A stretch of 64,000 bases of DNA from positions 1,437,001-1,501,000 of the forward strand of contig NZ_CP020921.1 in the NCBI RefSeq assembly GCF_003057965.1, given 5' to 3'. Both the position numbers and the translations under genes were made by a program. This document shows, piece by piece, positions 45,311 through 54,140 of this stretch (the stretch's first letter is position 1; every line of letters begins with the position of its first letter). Source of the DNA: Thermodesulfobium acidiphilum (GTDB lineage: Bacteria > Thermodesulfobiota > Thermodesulfobiia > Thermodesulfobiales > Thermodesulfobiaceae). The notes under the pieces are model-generated. The model saw nothing but the letters and a program-made list of their open reading frames with translations, was not told the origin of the DNA and ran no database searches.

Positions 45311-45634
45311 TTATTTATCACTTTCTTTAATAGAATCTTTGTTGACAAATTCGTAGTTGCCATCGGTTCTAATTTTCAAAAGCTTGCCGTTCACTAGAAA
45401 ATCAGCTAATTTTTTCCCTGCAATATCTACAGTCCTACCCACTGTCTGTCTGGACACCCCAAGCTTCCTTGCAGCCTTATCCTGATCTAAACCTTCACCA
45501 AAAACGAGTCTTAAGGTCTCTACTTCATCGAGATCCATTAAGACCTCGTCTTTGATCTTTCCTGCACCTTTTGGAGCATATACACTGTACTTTGGCTCCA
45601 TTTGAATAAACCTTTTCAACTTTGGCCTAGGCAC
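45311..45634 (-). CDS. DUF134 family DNA-binding protein
   Basis: 107 residues. PRPKLKRFIQMEPKYSVYAPKG at the N-terminus and the helix-turn-helix DEVETLRLVFGEGLDQDKAARKLGVSRQTVGRTVDIAGKKLADFLVNGK match DUF134, sigma-70 region-4-like putative regulators. The GTG at 45634 fits both the family start and the AAGGAG nine bases upstream; an ATG abuts that site. It is divergent from the Spy-like gene and may regulate it. Confidence 0.85.
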   Translation of the reverse strand: MPRPKLKRFIQMEPKYSVYAPKGAGKIKDEVLMDLDEVETLRLVFGEGLDQDKAARKLGVSRQTVGRTVDIAGKKLADFLVNGKLLKIRTDGNYEFVNKDSIKESDK

Positions 45635-45794
45635 TTCAATCATCTCCTTATATAAAAAAATTATCTTTAAAAACAATAACATTGTAGCATATTGCAATAA
45701 TTAAAGATTAAAGAATTTTGTTACTTTCTAATGAAGGTCCTCGTATATAAAGTATTCGAAAATTTTGAACCAAACATTTGAGGAGGTAAAAAAA

Positions 45795-46262
45795 GTGAAA
45801 AAGTTTTTTGTAGGATTTATGGTTTTAGCTTTACTTGCTTCTGTATGGTTTATGGGGAATTCCTTTGCCTTTTCTTCAGGAGCTTTTGGACCAGGTTCTG
45901 GTTATGATTATGCGTTTAATCAATTCCATAACAGACAGAGTTTGAATTACAAACAAAGAGAAAACTTTCAATTAGAAAGAATGAAAGAAAAACTTAATCT
46001 TACAGACGAACAAGTTAACCAGATCAAATCGCTTTTGGATGAAAAATATGCAAAGCTTAAAGTCCTGAGAACAAAACTTTGGAACCTACACAACGATTAC
46101 AGAAATCTTGTTGTTAACAAGGCTGATACATCTCAACTTGAATCAAAAATTAAAGAAATAAATAGCACAAGAGTAGAAATTATGAATCTAAACACCGATT
46201 ATAGAATTAAGATCTTAGAAGTTTTGACTCCTGAACAAAGAATTTTAATGTCTATGAAATAG
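45795..46262 (+). CDS. periplasmic Spy/CpxP-like (LTXXQ) protein
   Basis: 155 residues. A signal peptide (about 1-26) precedes a helical domain with LNLTDEQVNQIKSLLDEKYAKLKVL and EVLTPEQRILMSM, the two LTxxQ motifs of Spy/CpxP. Such proteins are periplasmic chaperones or metal and stress sensors. The GTG at 45795 follows GAGGAGG by seven bases. A perfect hairpin terminator follows, so it is monocistronic, next to a divergent DUF134 regulator. Confidence 0.83.
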   Translation: MKKFFVGFMVLALLASVWFMGNSFAFSSGAFGPGSGYDYAFNQFHNRQSLNYKQRENFQLERMKEKLNLTDEQVNQIKSLLDEKYAKLKVLRTKLWNLHNDYRNLVVNKADTSQLESKIKEINSTRVEIMNLNTDYRIKILEVLTPEQRILMSMK

Positions 46263-46285
46263 ATAAAATAAATATAATCTTTCAA

Positions 46286-46321
46286 ACATCTACCGCTGTT
46301 CTATAGAACAGCGGTAGATGT
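46286..46321 (+). terminator. terminator after the Spy-like gene
   Basis: A perfect 36-bp palindrome (ACATCTACCGCTGTTCTA and its reverse complement) followed by TTTGCTTT. It lies 23 bases after the stop codon. Confidence 0.8.
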
Positions 46322-46375
46322 TTGCTTTAAAATTGTATAATTAGATAATTAAATATAACTAGAAGGGGGATAAAA

Positions 46376-47035
46376 ATGGAATTTGAAAAAAACGGCGCAA
46401 TTTTACAAAGAGACAAAAAAACGTACGCTGTTGTTGCAAGAATTCCCTGTGGAATTCTTTCTCTCGAAACAATGGAAACCATTTCTTCGGTGGTAAAAAA
46501 ATACTCTATACCCGTAATTAAAATATCATCAGGGCAAAGAATTGTCTTAGTAGGTATCAAACCTGATAAAATAGACTCAGTTTGGTCAGATTTAAAAACC
46601 GGGATAGGAAGGGCACTCGAACCATGCTTACACTACGTTCAAGCGTGTCCCGGAACTAGCGTTTGTAGGTTCGGGCAAAGAAATTCTCTTGAAATGGGGA
46701 TGAAATTGGAAAATATCTTATATGGTTTGCCAACAGCAGCAAAATTAAAAATTGGTGTATCAGGATGTCCATTTAATTGTGGTGAGGCCTTTACAAGAGA
46801 TATTGGCTTGATTGGCACTGTTAAGGGTTGGAAATTAGTTTTTGGTGGAAACTCTGGTAGAGTACCAAGAATCGGGAATGTAATAAAAGAGGAACTATCT
46901 GACGAAGAAGCTATAAGTTTAATAAAAAAAGCTATAAAGGTTTACACAGAAAAGGCCAATCCAAAAGACAGAACTGCAAGATTTATTGAAAAATTCGGCT
47001 TAGAAAACTTTAAAAATGAAATATTTAGTTCTTAA
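46376..47035 (+). CDS. small siroheme/4Fe-4S nitrite-sulfite reductase-like protein
   Basis: 219 residues, one-domain type. GIGRALEPCLHYVQACPGTSVCRFGQRNS holds C-x5-C, and GVSGCPFNCGEAFTRDIGLIGT holds C-x3-C, the four cysteines that bind the 4Fe-4S cluster with siroheme. The N-terminal ferredoxin-like half (PCGILSLETMETISSVVKKYSIPVIKISSGQRIVLVGI) is the usual NIR_SIR domain. Small proteins of this type reduce sulfite or nitrite, or serve other sirohemes. No partner subunit is nearby. ATG with AAGGGGG. Confidence 0.88.
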   Translation: MEFEKNGAILQRDKKTYAVVARIPCGILSLETMETISSVVKKYSIPVIKISSGQRIVLVGIKPDKIDSVWSDLKTGIGRALEPCLHYVQACPGTSVCRFGQRNSLEMGMKLENILYGLPTAAKLKIGVSGCPFNCGEAFTRDIGLIGTVKGWKLVFGGNSGRVPRIGNVIKEELSDEEAISLIKKAIKVYTEKANPKDRTARFIEKFGLENFKNEIFSS

Positions 47036-47115
47036 ATTTGCAAAACTTTTTGTGATATAATGAAAAATTTATGATTATTTATTGAACTAAAAAATATATC
47101 CAGAAGAGGTATATT

Positions 47116-48330
47116 GTGAGTTCTTTTATTGCCAGACAACCAATATTAAATGCTGATAAAAAAACATTCGGATATGAAGTTTTATACAGAGATTCAAATA
47201 AAAACGAATTCCCAGAAGAAAATCCAGAAGAAGCATCGCTAAAGGTTTTGGTGGATCTTTTTACCAACTACGGCATTACTTACATAGGGAAAGGCTTGCC
47301 TATATTTATAAATACACCACTTTATACCTTAAAAAAATCTCTTCCACCCTTTCCAAAAGAATCCATATTTTTTGAAATAAATCAAACAGAAATAAACAAT
47401 AACTTTGATCTGTCATTTATAAAAGAACTCCATTATTCTAGTTTCAATTTATCATACCAGGGTTCAGATTTGCCTCACCAATCAATTTTACGCTTTTTCA
47501 ATGCAATAAAAATCGACTTCTCTATTGCCCCAAAAGAAAAAAGATCTCTTTTACCAAAATATATACCTCAAAACAAAGTATTAATTGCCCACAAGATAGA
47601 AAACAATCTCTTATATGAGGAAGCTTTAGAAGAAGGATACAAACTTTTTCAAGGTTTTTATTTTTCAAAACCAGAGACTCTAACGAAAAAAAACTTTACT
47701 GCATCACAAATTGAAATCTTAAACATCATAAAAATGCTCTTATCTGAAAATTTAAAATGGGATAGGATTGAAAAAGAGATAAAGAAAAACGCATATTTGA
47801 CAATCAAAATTCTAAAACTCGTTAATTCTTCATTTTTCGGCTTTAGATGTGAAGTAAAATCAGTTTTACAAGCAATAGTTCTTCTAGGAAGAAAGCAAAT
47901 GATAAAATGGCTTATTATGATACTTCTTACCGAGAAAACCACAGCTCCCTTAGAACTTCTAAAAATTACTCTCACGAGGGCAAGATTAATGCAACTTTTA
48001 GCACAGGAGACTTCAAAAAAGTTCAAAGAGGATGAGTATTATCTTATTGGTTTACTCTCTCTTTTTGACGTAATAACTGGTTTTTCAAAAGAAAATCTTT
48101 TGATTCATCTTCCGCTGAGCGAGACAATCTCAAACGCTATAAAGGGCGTAGATAACCCACAAACAAGGAGCTATCTACAAGCTTTAAAGCTTGTAGAGCT
48201 CTATGAAAAAGGAGACTGGGAAAAAGTTATATCAATGTGTTATGAACTTAGAATCAGACATGAAAGGATGGGAAACCTTTATATGGAAGCAATCAGTTGG
48301 GCAGATGAAACCCTTGAATCGATAGCCTAG
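47116..48330 (+). CDS. EAL-HDOD signalling protein (YuxH-like)
   Basis: 404 residues. The N-terminal EAL domain (about 1-195) has ARQPILNADKKTFGYEVLYRDS but a non-canonical active site (FINTPLY, FFEINQTE, IKIDFSIAP, GYKLFQGFYFSKPE), so hydrolysis of c-di-GMP is doubtful. The HDOD domain (about 200-380) has ILKLVNSSFFGFRCEVKSVLQAIVLLGRKQMIKWLIMILL. Such proteins act in signalling through protein contacts. GTG start behind AAGAGG. It shares a 4-nt double stop with the convergent adenosine-specific kinase. Confidence 0.9.
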   Translation: MSSFIARQPILNADKKTFGYEVLYRDSNKNEFPEENPEEASLKVLVDLFTNYGITYIGKGLPIFINTPLYTLKKSLPPFPKESIFFEINQTEINNNFDLSFIKELHYSSFNLSYQGSDLPHQSILRFFNAIKIDFSIAPKEKRSLLPKYIPQNKVLIAHKIENNLLYEEALEEGYKLFQGFYFSKPETLTKKNFTASQIEILNIIKMLLSENLKWDRIEKEIKKNAYLTIKILKLVNSSFFGFRCEVKSVLQAIVLLGRKQMIKWLIMILLTEKTTAPLELLKITLTRARLMQLLAQETSKKFKEDEYYLIGLLSLFDVITGFSKENLLIHLPLSETISNAIKGVDNPQTRSYLQALKLVELYEKGDWEKVISMCYELRIRHERMGNLYMEAISWADETLESIA

Positions 48331-48815
48331 CCAAGCTTGTAACCTATTTTTCTTAAAAAGGCTTTTCTCTTGCTCTTATCTTCTAAATTTTCAACACCTT
48401 TAGGTTTAAGCCCGTCAATAACACCCAATATTCCTCCATTCCCTTCATCATCATAAGAAACCACAACCTTAACATTGTTAGCAGTAGCACAAAAGATTGA
48501 TACAACTTCTTGACAATTTTTTAAGGAATTAAGTACGTTTATAGGAAATGCATCTTTCAAAACAATAATAAAGCTGTGTCCACAAGAGAGAGATATCAAA
48601 TTTTGTACAGCAATATTTATGAGTTCCTCATCATTACCTTCTGTTCGAATCAAGCAATCGCCAGAAGCCTCTGAAAAAGCAATACCAAATTTGGCAGCAG
48701 GATTAGAAGATACTATAATTTCATAAATATCTTCAATTGTTTTGATAAAATGAGCTTGCCCTAATATTATGTTAGCATCGCCTGGAAAATTTATCTTTTT
48801 TAACTCTAGTTTCAT
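48327..48815 (-). CDS. adenosine-specific kinase-like protein
   Basis: 162 residues. INFPGDANIILGQAHFIKTIEDIYE, FGIAFSEASGDCLIRTEGNDEELI, GHSFIIVLKDAFPINVLNSLKN and IFCATANNVKVVV..GGILGVIDG match the adenosine-specific kinase family (PAE2307-type, PF04008), common in archaea and anaerobes. The molecular function is only lightly supported. The ATG at 48815 is five bases after GGAGGG; a GTG at 48821 adjoins that site. Confidence 0.87.
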   Translation of the reverse strand: MKLELKKINFPGDANIILGQAHFIKTIEDIYEIIVSSNPAAKFGIAFSEASGDCLIRTEGNDEELINIAVQNLISLSCGHSFIIVLKDAFPINVLNSLKNCQEVVSIFCATANNVKVVVSYDDEGNGGILGVIDGLKPKGVENLEDKSKRKAFLRKIGYKLG

Positions 48816-48895
48816 CTTCACCCTCCATTCTATCTTTATAGATTTTAATGATACAATTTTAACAATAAAAAGAAAAAGAAAAAAGGAGAATCAAA

Positions 48896-50491
48896 TTGTC
48901 AAAGAGTGCTTATTTTGGAGAAATTAAATTAAGCGAAGACACAATTTTAGCTTTAAAGGAGATGGGTTTTGAAGAACCATCCGAGATCCAAAAACAAACA
49001 ATACCAATTGTAATGCAGGGATTTGATGTAATAGGCCAGGCTCAAACTGGAACTGGTAAAACTGCAGCATTTGGAATTCCAATAGCTGAAAAAACAACAA
49101 AGGATAGAATTCCTCAATCACTGGTATTAACTCCTACAAGGGAACTTGCAATACAGGTTGCCGAAGAAGTATCTAAAATCTCAAAATATAAAGGACTTAG
49201 AGTAGTTCCCATTTACGGTGGACAATCTATTGAAAGACAGATAAAAGCTCTAAAAAATGGAGCTCAAGTAATAATAGGTACGCCTGGAAGGTTAATTGAT
49301 CACATTAAGAGAGGAACATTATTTTTGTCCCAAATTTCAATGCTTGTACTTGATGAAGCTGATGAAATGCTTGATATGGGTTTTATTGAAGATATAGAAA
49401 CAATTTTGAAATCGATTAAAAACGAAAACAAACAGACTCTCCTATTTTCAGCAACTATGCCAGATCCAATCATGGCACTTACCAAAAAATATATGAAAAA
49501 TCCAAAAGTTGTCTCAATAAGCAAAGAGCAACTTACAGTACCTTTGACAGATCAGTTTTATTGTGAGGCCAAAGATAAACTTGAAGCCCTTTGTCGTATA
49601 TTAGAAACAGAAGATATGGACAAAACAATTATATTTTGTAGAACAAAAAAGGGCGTAGATGAATTAGTTGCTTCATTAAATACAAGGGGATACAGCGCCG
49701 AAGGTCTACACGGTGATTTGACGCAAGCACAGAGAGATAAAGTAATGAGATCATTTAGAGAGAAAAAATTAGAAGTTCTTGTGGCAACAGACGTAGCGGC
49801 AAGAGGGCTTGATATTTCTGACGTTAGCCATGTAATTAATTTTGATATACCTCAAGACCCAGAATCGTACGTTCACAGAATCGGGAGAACAGGGAGAGCA
49901 GGTAAATCGGGTATAGCTATTACTTTTATAACCCCCAGGGAGTTTAGACAATTAAGATTGATTGAAAAAGTTATTAGAACGACTATCAAGAGAAAGGAGG
50001 TCCCAAGCATTTCAGATCTTTTGGAAAAGCAAAAAGATGAATTGAAGAGTTTAATTTCTAAAATAATCAAACAGGAAAAAATATCGCATTACGTTTCAAT
50101 AGTCGAAGAAATGACTGAGGAATTTGAACCCGAAAGAATTGCGGCCGCAGCAATTAGGTTATACCAGGAAGGAGAACCAGAAGAAAAACTTGAGGTCGAC
50201 AAAGAAAGGTTCAAAAAAACAGGAGCAAAAGAAGGTATGACAAGGCTTTTTATAAATATTGGCAAAGAGAAAAATATTTCGAAAGAAGACATTGTAAACT
50301 ATATATGTGAAGAAGGAGATATGAAGAAGAAAGACATAAAAAATATAAGAATATTAGATAAATTTACTTTCCTAGAAGTGCCAGAAGAAGTATCAGAAAG
50401 AATAATTGCAGTATTGCACAAATCAGTTATAAAGGGACATAAAATCCATGCAGAGCCTGCAAGGCCTATAAGGAAAAATGAAAATTTTTAA
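48896..50491 (+). CDS. DEAD-box RNA helicase (CshA/DeaD type)
   Basis: 531 residues. Q motif GFEEPSEIQKQTI, Walker A AQTGTGKTAAF, PTRELA, GTPGRLIDH, DEAD, SAT, and the C-terminal domain with ATDVAARGLDISDVSHV and HRIGRTGRAG. A C-terminal DbpA-like RNA-binding domain (about 455-520) targets rRNA or mRNA. Likely helps ribosome assembly or RNA decay. TTG start behind AAAGGAG. Confidence 0.95.
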   Translation: MSKSAYFGEIKLSEDTILALKEMGFEEPSEIQKQTIPIVMQGFDVIGQAQTGTGKTAAFGIPIAEKTTKDRIPQSLVLTPTRELAIQVAEEVSKISKYKGLRVVPIYGGQSIERQIKALKNGAQVIIGTPGRLIDHIKRGTLFLSQISMLVLDEADEMLDMGFIEDIETILKSIKNENKQTLLFSATMPDPIMALTKKYMKNPKVVSISKEQLTVPLTDQFYCEAKDKLEALCRILETEDMDKTIIFCRTKKGVDELVASLNTRGYSAEGLHGDLTQAQRDKVMRSFREKKLEVLVATDVAARGLDISDVSHVINFDIPQDPESYVHRIGRTGRAGKSGIAITFITPREFRQLRLIEKVIRTTIKRKEVPSISDLLEKQKDELKSLISKIIKQEKISHYVSIVEEMTEEFEPERIAAAAIRLYQEGEPEEKLEVDKERFKKTGAKEGMTRLFINIGKEKNISKEDIVNYICEEGDMKKKDIKNIRILDKFTFLEVPEEVSERIIAVLHKSVIKGHKIHAEPARPIRKNENF

Positions 50492-50661
50492 CAAGGAAAC
50501 AATAAATTTTTGCCTCAAACCCACCATACTATTATAAGAAATTTACAAAAAAGTCTTAAAATAAGTAGTATAACTCTGATATCGTTAACTTTCGGTTGGC
50601 ACATAAAGGTTTTAGAATAAGTTTTATAAATAAGACAACATAAAAACAAATTATTCAAAAC

Positions 50662-51141
50662 CTAATTTTTAGTTTTTCCTGGTAAAATTGCGTTTAAAAA
50701 ATAAAACATATAATACGAATTTACAACCACTATAAATGCCAGAATTACAAAAAATCCCCATTGAAACTGTACAACCATACTTTGTGCTCTTGCCACAATA
50801 CCAACAGTAAATGAAAATACAAAATAAGATGCAAGCAGTACAACACTCAAAAAACCACAAACCACTTTGGATAATTTTTTTGCAGGTTTAACCAACCAAA
50901 AAAGAGTTCCAAAAGCAGCAGAAAAGTAGATAATCTCTGATATAAAACTAAGGTTAGTATTTTGAATTTTTATTATAGAAGCTATAGTAGAATTATTAGT
51001 TATATTGTTAAACGTAACGCTTTGAGTCAAAAGATTTTGCTCTGTTAAAAATTTACAAAATGGGAGAGAGCCCAAAAGAATGCCGATAAAAGAAAATAAA
51101 ATAGCGGGTAGATACAAAATTAATGCTTCTTTAAGTTTCAT
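50662..51141 (-). CDS. membrane protein of unknown function
   Basis: 159 residues and four hydrophobic segments (about 8-30, 60-85, 90-115, 125-150) with a charged C-terminus (PGKTKN). No family recognised. The ATG at 51141 follows AGGAGGT by four bases; a longer reading to 51276 would overlap the divergent ThrE gene. The 170 bases between its stop and the helicase stop hold no gene or clear terminator. Confidence 0.6.
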   Translation of the reverse strand: MKLKEALILYLPAILFSFIGILLGSLPFCKFLTEQNLLTQSVTFNNITNNSTIASIIKIQNTNLSFISEIIYFSAAFGTLFWLVKPAKKLSKVVCGFLSVVLLASYFVFSFTVGIVARAQSMVVQFQWGFFVILAFIVVVNSYYMFYFLNAILPGKTKN

Positions 51142-51195
51142 TTTACCTCCTAATTTGTTTGCTTTAAACAATAAATATATCAAATTATACCTGAA

Positions 51196-52437
51196 ATGAA
51201 CAATAAAAAAGTTATATTTCCAGGTAAAAATAGCCCTGAAGTTAAATTTATTGTCGAGCTTGGTAAAGCTTTCCACAAATGCGGCTTTTCCTCATATGCT
51301 CTCGAAGAAAGGCTTATGGAAGTAGCATCTAAATTTAATATTGCTTTGCAAGTATATTCTTCTCCAACAGGAATTTTTCTATCCTTTGAAGACCAGGATG
51401 CTTTTACTACAACCATATTAAGAGTAGAACCAGGCATTCTTGATCTGGAGAAAATTGCATTGACCAATGAAATTTCAAATAGGGTTCTAGAAAATAAAAT
51501 AACAGCAAAGGAAGGCGTCGAACTTTTGAAAAGGGTGATGTTAAAAGGCAATAGGTTTCCTTTCTGGGTCATTGTATTTTCATACTCTGCTGTTTCTGCG
51601 ATGGTCTCAATCATTATGGGTGGAGGATTAAAGGAACTTTTTGTGTCAAGTTTTCTTGGACTTATAACTGGAATTATTTTTGTAATTTCTAATAAATTGA
51701 ACCTCACAAGGTTATTAGAATTTGTCTGTGCAGCATCAGTCGGAGCACTTTCTAATATCTTGTATACAGCAATTGGTCCATATGATCAATCCATATCAAT
51801 TATCTCCGGATTAATAGTGCTCTTCCCTGGGCTTACTTTAGTATCTGGAATCGATGAAATTGCAAATAGAAATCTTGTATCGGGTACAACAAGGCTTAGC
51901 TCTGCAATCTTTGTATTAATGTTTATAGTGTTTGGGGTGGCACTAGGAACAAATTTATTCTTTCCGCACGAAAATTTATATATACTTAATATAAAAAACT
52001 CAACTTTTCCATTATCTCTCCAATACTTTGCAACCTTTTTAGCACCACTAACCTTTATTGCTATCCTTAATGCAAGGACAAAGGATGCTGCAGTAATGCT
52101 TGTTTCTTCTCTAATTGCTCAAATAGGCCTTTATTTTGGGAATCAAATTACAAACAATCAGATTGGCATTTTTTTTGCATCCTTAGTGCTTGGAATTTTT
52201 TCCAATACCTGGGCAAGATTTAGCAAGGGCTCACAGTATATTCCTCTTATATCTGGACTGATTTTGCTTGTACCAGGTATAGTTGGATATCAAAGTCTTT
52301 CTTCGTTTTTATCAAAAGATATCAGCGAAGGCATCATGGCAGCTTTTAATATGAGTTTAAGGGCAATTGCATTAGTTACAGGACTGCTTTGCTCAAACTT
52401 TATGATTTCAGCTTATAAACCTAAGAAACAAAATTAG
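51196..52437 (+). CDS. threonine/serine exporter family protein (ThrE, one-chain form)
   Basis: 413 residues. The soluble N-terminus (about 1-115) is the DUF1212-type domain (VELGKAFHKCGFSSYALEERLMEVASKFNI, FEDQDAFTTTILRVEPGILDLEKI); about ten membrane helices follow, comprising ThrE and ThrE_2 halves (LFPGLTLVSGIDEIANRNLVSGTTRL, and LIPLISGLILLVPGIVGYQSL). Likely exports threonine or serine, or small acids. No Shine-Dalgarno; a TTATAC lies five bases before the ATG. Confidence 0.88.
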   Translation: MNNKKVIFPGKNSPEVKFIVELGKAFHKCGFSSYALEERLMEVASKFNIALQVYSSPTGIFLSFEDQDAFTTTILRVEPGILDLEKIALTNEISNRVLENKITAKEGVELLKRVMLKGNRFPFWVIVFSYSAVSAMVSIIMGGGLKELFVSSFLGLITGIIFVISNKLNLTRLLEFVCAASVGALSNILYTAIGPYDQSISIISGLIVLFPGLTLVSGIDEIANRNLVSGTTRLSSAIFVLMFIVFGVALGTNLFFPHENLYILNIKNSTFPLSLQYFATFLAPLTFIAILNARTKDAAVMLVSSLIAQIGLYFGNQITNNQIGIFFASLVLGIFSNTWARFSKGSQYIPLISGLILLVPGIVGYQSLSSFLSKDISEGIMAAFNMSLRAIALVTGLLCSNFMISAYKPKKQN

Positions 52438-54020
52438 TTTCCCTTTATGAACTCATCTCCTAAAAAATTAAAACTCATATTTTGATCGTTTGATCCAAAA
52501 TTTACTACTAGATCTCCAAAATCAATTAATTTAGCGCTATTATCAGAAACTGGCATCAAAACCAGGTTCATTTTTTCGCCCTCTGAATCGATATAATCAA
52601 GCATATAAAAACCTCTAAATTTTTTAATTTCAACATCTTTTATCAGGCTATTTTTATTAACACTTATCCATTTGCCCAACCTCTCTTTCCAGATATCGCT
52701 ATATTTAGGTTCCTCAATTTCTCTCGCAAAAAGTATGTTTTGCCCAAAATTTAACAAATCAAGATATCTAACTCCATTAATATATGTAAATCTAAATCTT
52801 AAGTTCTTAACATAATCATTATTATCCTCTAGTGGAATAAGACTAAAACTTGAATCGTTAAAAAATTTAACAAAGTAAAACTTTTTATTCATGTTACACA
52901 TTAAATCTTTGTCAACAACATGAAATTCAATAATTCCTTTCCTGTTTTCAAAAAAACCTTTATAAGAACTTAAAAAATCATTTTTATCTTCAATCTTTTT
53001 TAAAGATAGGTTGGATCTATAATCAAAAACATCAAGATTGAGAAAGTCCTTTAGTGATATTTTTAACAGTTCCTTTGCTAGATAGTCTTTTTTATCAAAA
53101 CTAATCGGAAAATTAGAAAGAAAAACAATAGCAAATCTCTTTTGAGGGATTACAAGCACAAAGGAACTCGTTGAATCGTCATACTGATAATACAAATTGT
53201 ATTTATTATAAACGTTGTTTTCATCTACCAAAGTTATATTTTGAGAAATAAATGAGGGAGTAAAATATAAGTCTTGATCGTAGGGAGTATTTTCGAATCT
53301 TCTAAATATTTTTTCATAATTTTTTTTATTTGTCATAATGCTTGATAAAAATTTGCCAATATTTTCTGGAGAGCTATAAAATCTACTTGAAATTGGAAAT
53401 TCTTCACCCTTTTGATTATCGTAAAAACCAGTATTATTTAGATCAAATTCTTTAAACAAATCGTCAAAGAAATCTTTAAAGCTAATTTTTTCAGATCTTT
53501 CAATAATTAAAAGCAATATGTCACTCGAAATTTGAGATCTATTATATAATTCATCATATCTCAAGATATTTACATTTCTAACCAAAAAATTCAACAAATC
53601 CTCTGTAGAACTTATTTTATAAGGATAACTGTAAGGAAGATAAGTGTGATCTTCTAATAAATCAGATATCTTGATATTATTTTGATACTTACCTTTTAAT
53701 TCAGGCAAATATTTTAAAATTGAATCACCGAAACTTATTTTTCCAAATTCGTTAAGCTTTATTGCCCCCAGTCCAATAAATAATCTTAATAGACCACCAA
53801 TGTCATACTTCTCACTAAAATTGCCAAAACCTCTACCAAAATTTTTTGAAAAATATTTATCACCATAAGCTATATAAATTGAAGCTCTCCTGTCACCTTC
53901 AAAATTAACTGAACTATCTACAACTTTGTTTAAATCATTATTAATATCTCTAAGATCCTTTGAAAGTGCTAAATTTTGAAAAATTAAGAAAAAAATTATA
54001 GCCAAAACTATTGCTTTCAT
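52434..54020 (-). CDS. beta-lactamase/DD-peptidase-fold protein lacking catalytic residues
   Basis: 528 residues with a signal peptide (about 1-20). The region KYDIGGLLRLFIGLGAIKLNEFGKISFGDSILKYLPEL aligns with the S-x-x-K helix of serine beta-lactamase-related proteins (usual form FDIASVSK-x-F-T-A), but Ser is Gly and Lys is Arg. The Y-x-N block reads LYNRSQISSDILLLIIE, without the usual Y-x-N geometry. The fold is thus recognisable but the protein is probably not a hydrolase. The C-terminal half (about 330-528) is beta-rich. ATG behind a Shine-Dalgarno (AAGGAG). Convergent 4-nt overlap with the ThrE gene. Confidence 0.65.
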   Translation of the reverse strand: MKAIVLAIIFFLIFQNLALSKDLRDINNDLNKVVDSSVNFEGDRRASIYIAYGDKYFSKNFGRGFGNFSEKYDIGGLLRLFIGLGAIKLNEFGKISFGDSILKYLPELKGKYQNNIKISDLLEDHTYLPYSYPYKISSTEDLLNFLVRNVNILRYDELYNRSQISSDILLLIIERSEKISFKDFFDDLFKEFDLNNTGFYDNQKGEEFPISSRFYSSPENIGKFLSSIMTNKKNYEKIFRRFENTPYDQDLYFTPSFISQNITLVDENNVYNKYNLYYQYDDSTSSFVLVIPQKRFAIVFLSNFPISFDKKDYLAKELLKISLKDFLNLDVFDYRSNLSLKKIEDKNDFLSSYKGFFENRKGIIEFHVVDKDLMCNMNKKFYFVKFFNDSSFSLIPLEDNNDYVKNLRFRFTYINGVRYLDLLNFGQNILFAREIEEPKYSDIWKERLGKWISVNKNSLIKDVEIKKFRGFYMLDYIDSEGEKMNLVLMPVSDNSAKLIDFGDLVVNFGSNDQNMSFNFLGDEFIKGN

Positions 54021-54140
54021 TTTTCACTCCTTAAAGTAAAAAAATAATATATAATAATTTAGTAGTCATTTTATCATAATAATCATATGCTATTTTTGAA
54101 TTTTCAATATTTTTTTTCAATATTTAAGGAGGATTAAACT

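Noticed and set aside
50492-50661. A small gene or RNA between the helicase and the membrane protein
   Set aside because: No ribosome site with an open frame, no strong hairpin, no tRNA-like pattern; I see nothing supportable.
54021-54140. FMN riboswitch before ribBA
   Set aside because: Only 120 bases separate the divergent genes and none of the conserved RFN blocks appears.
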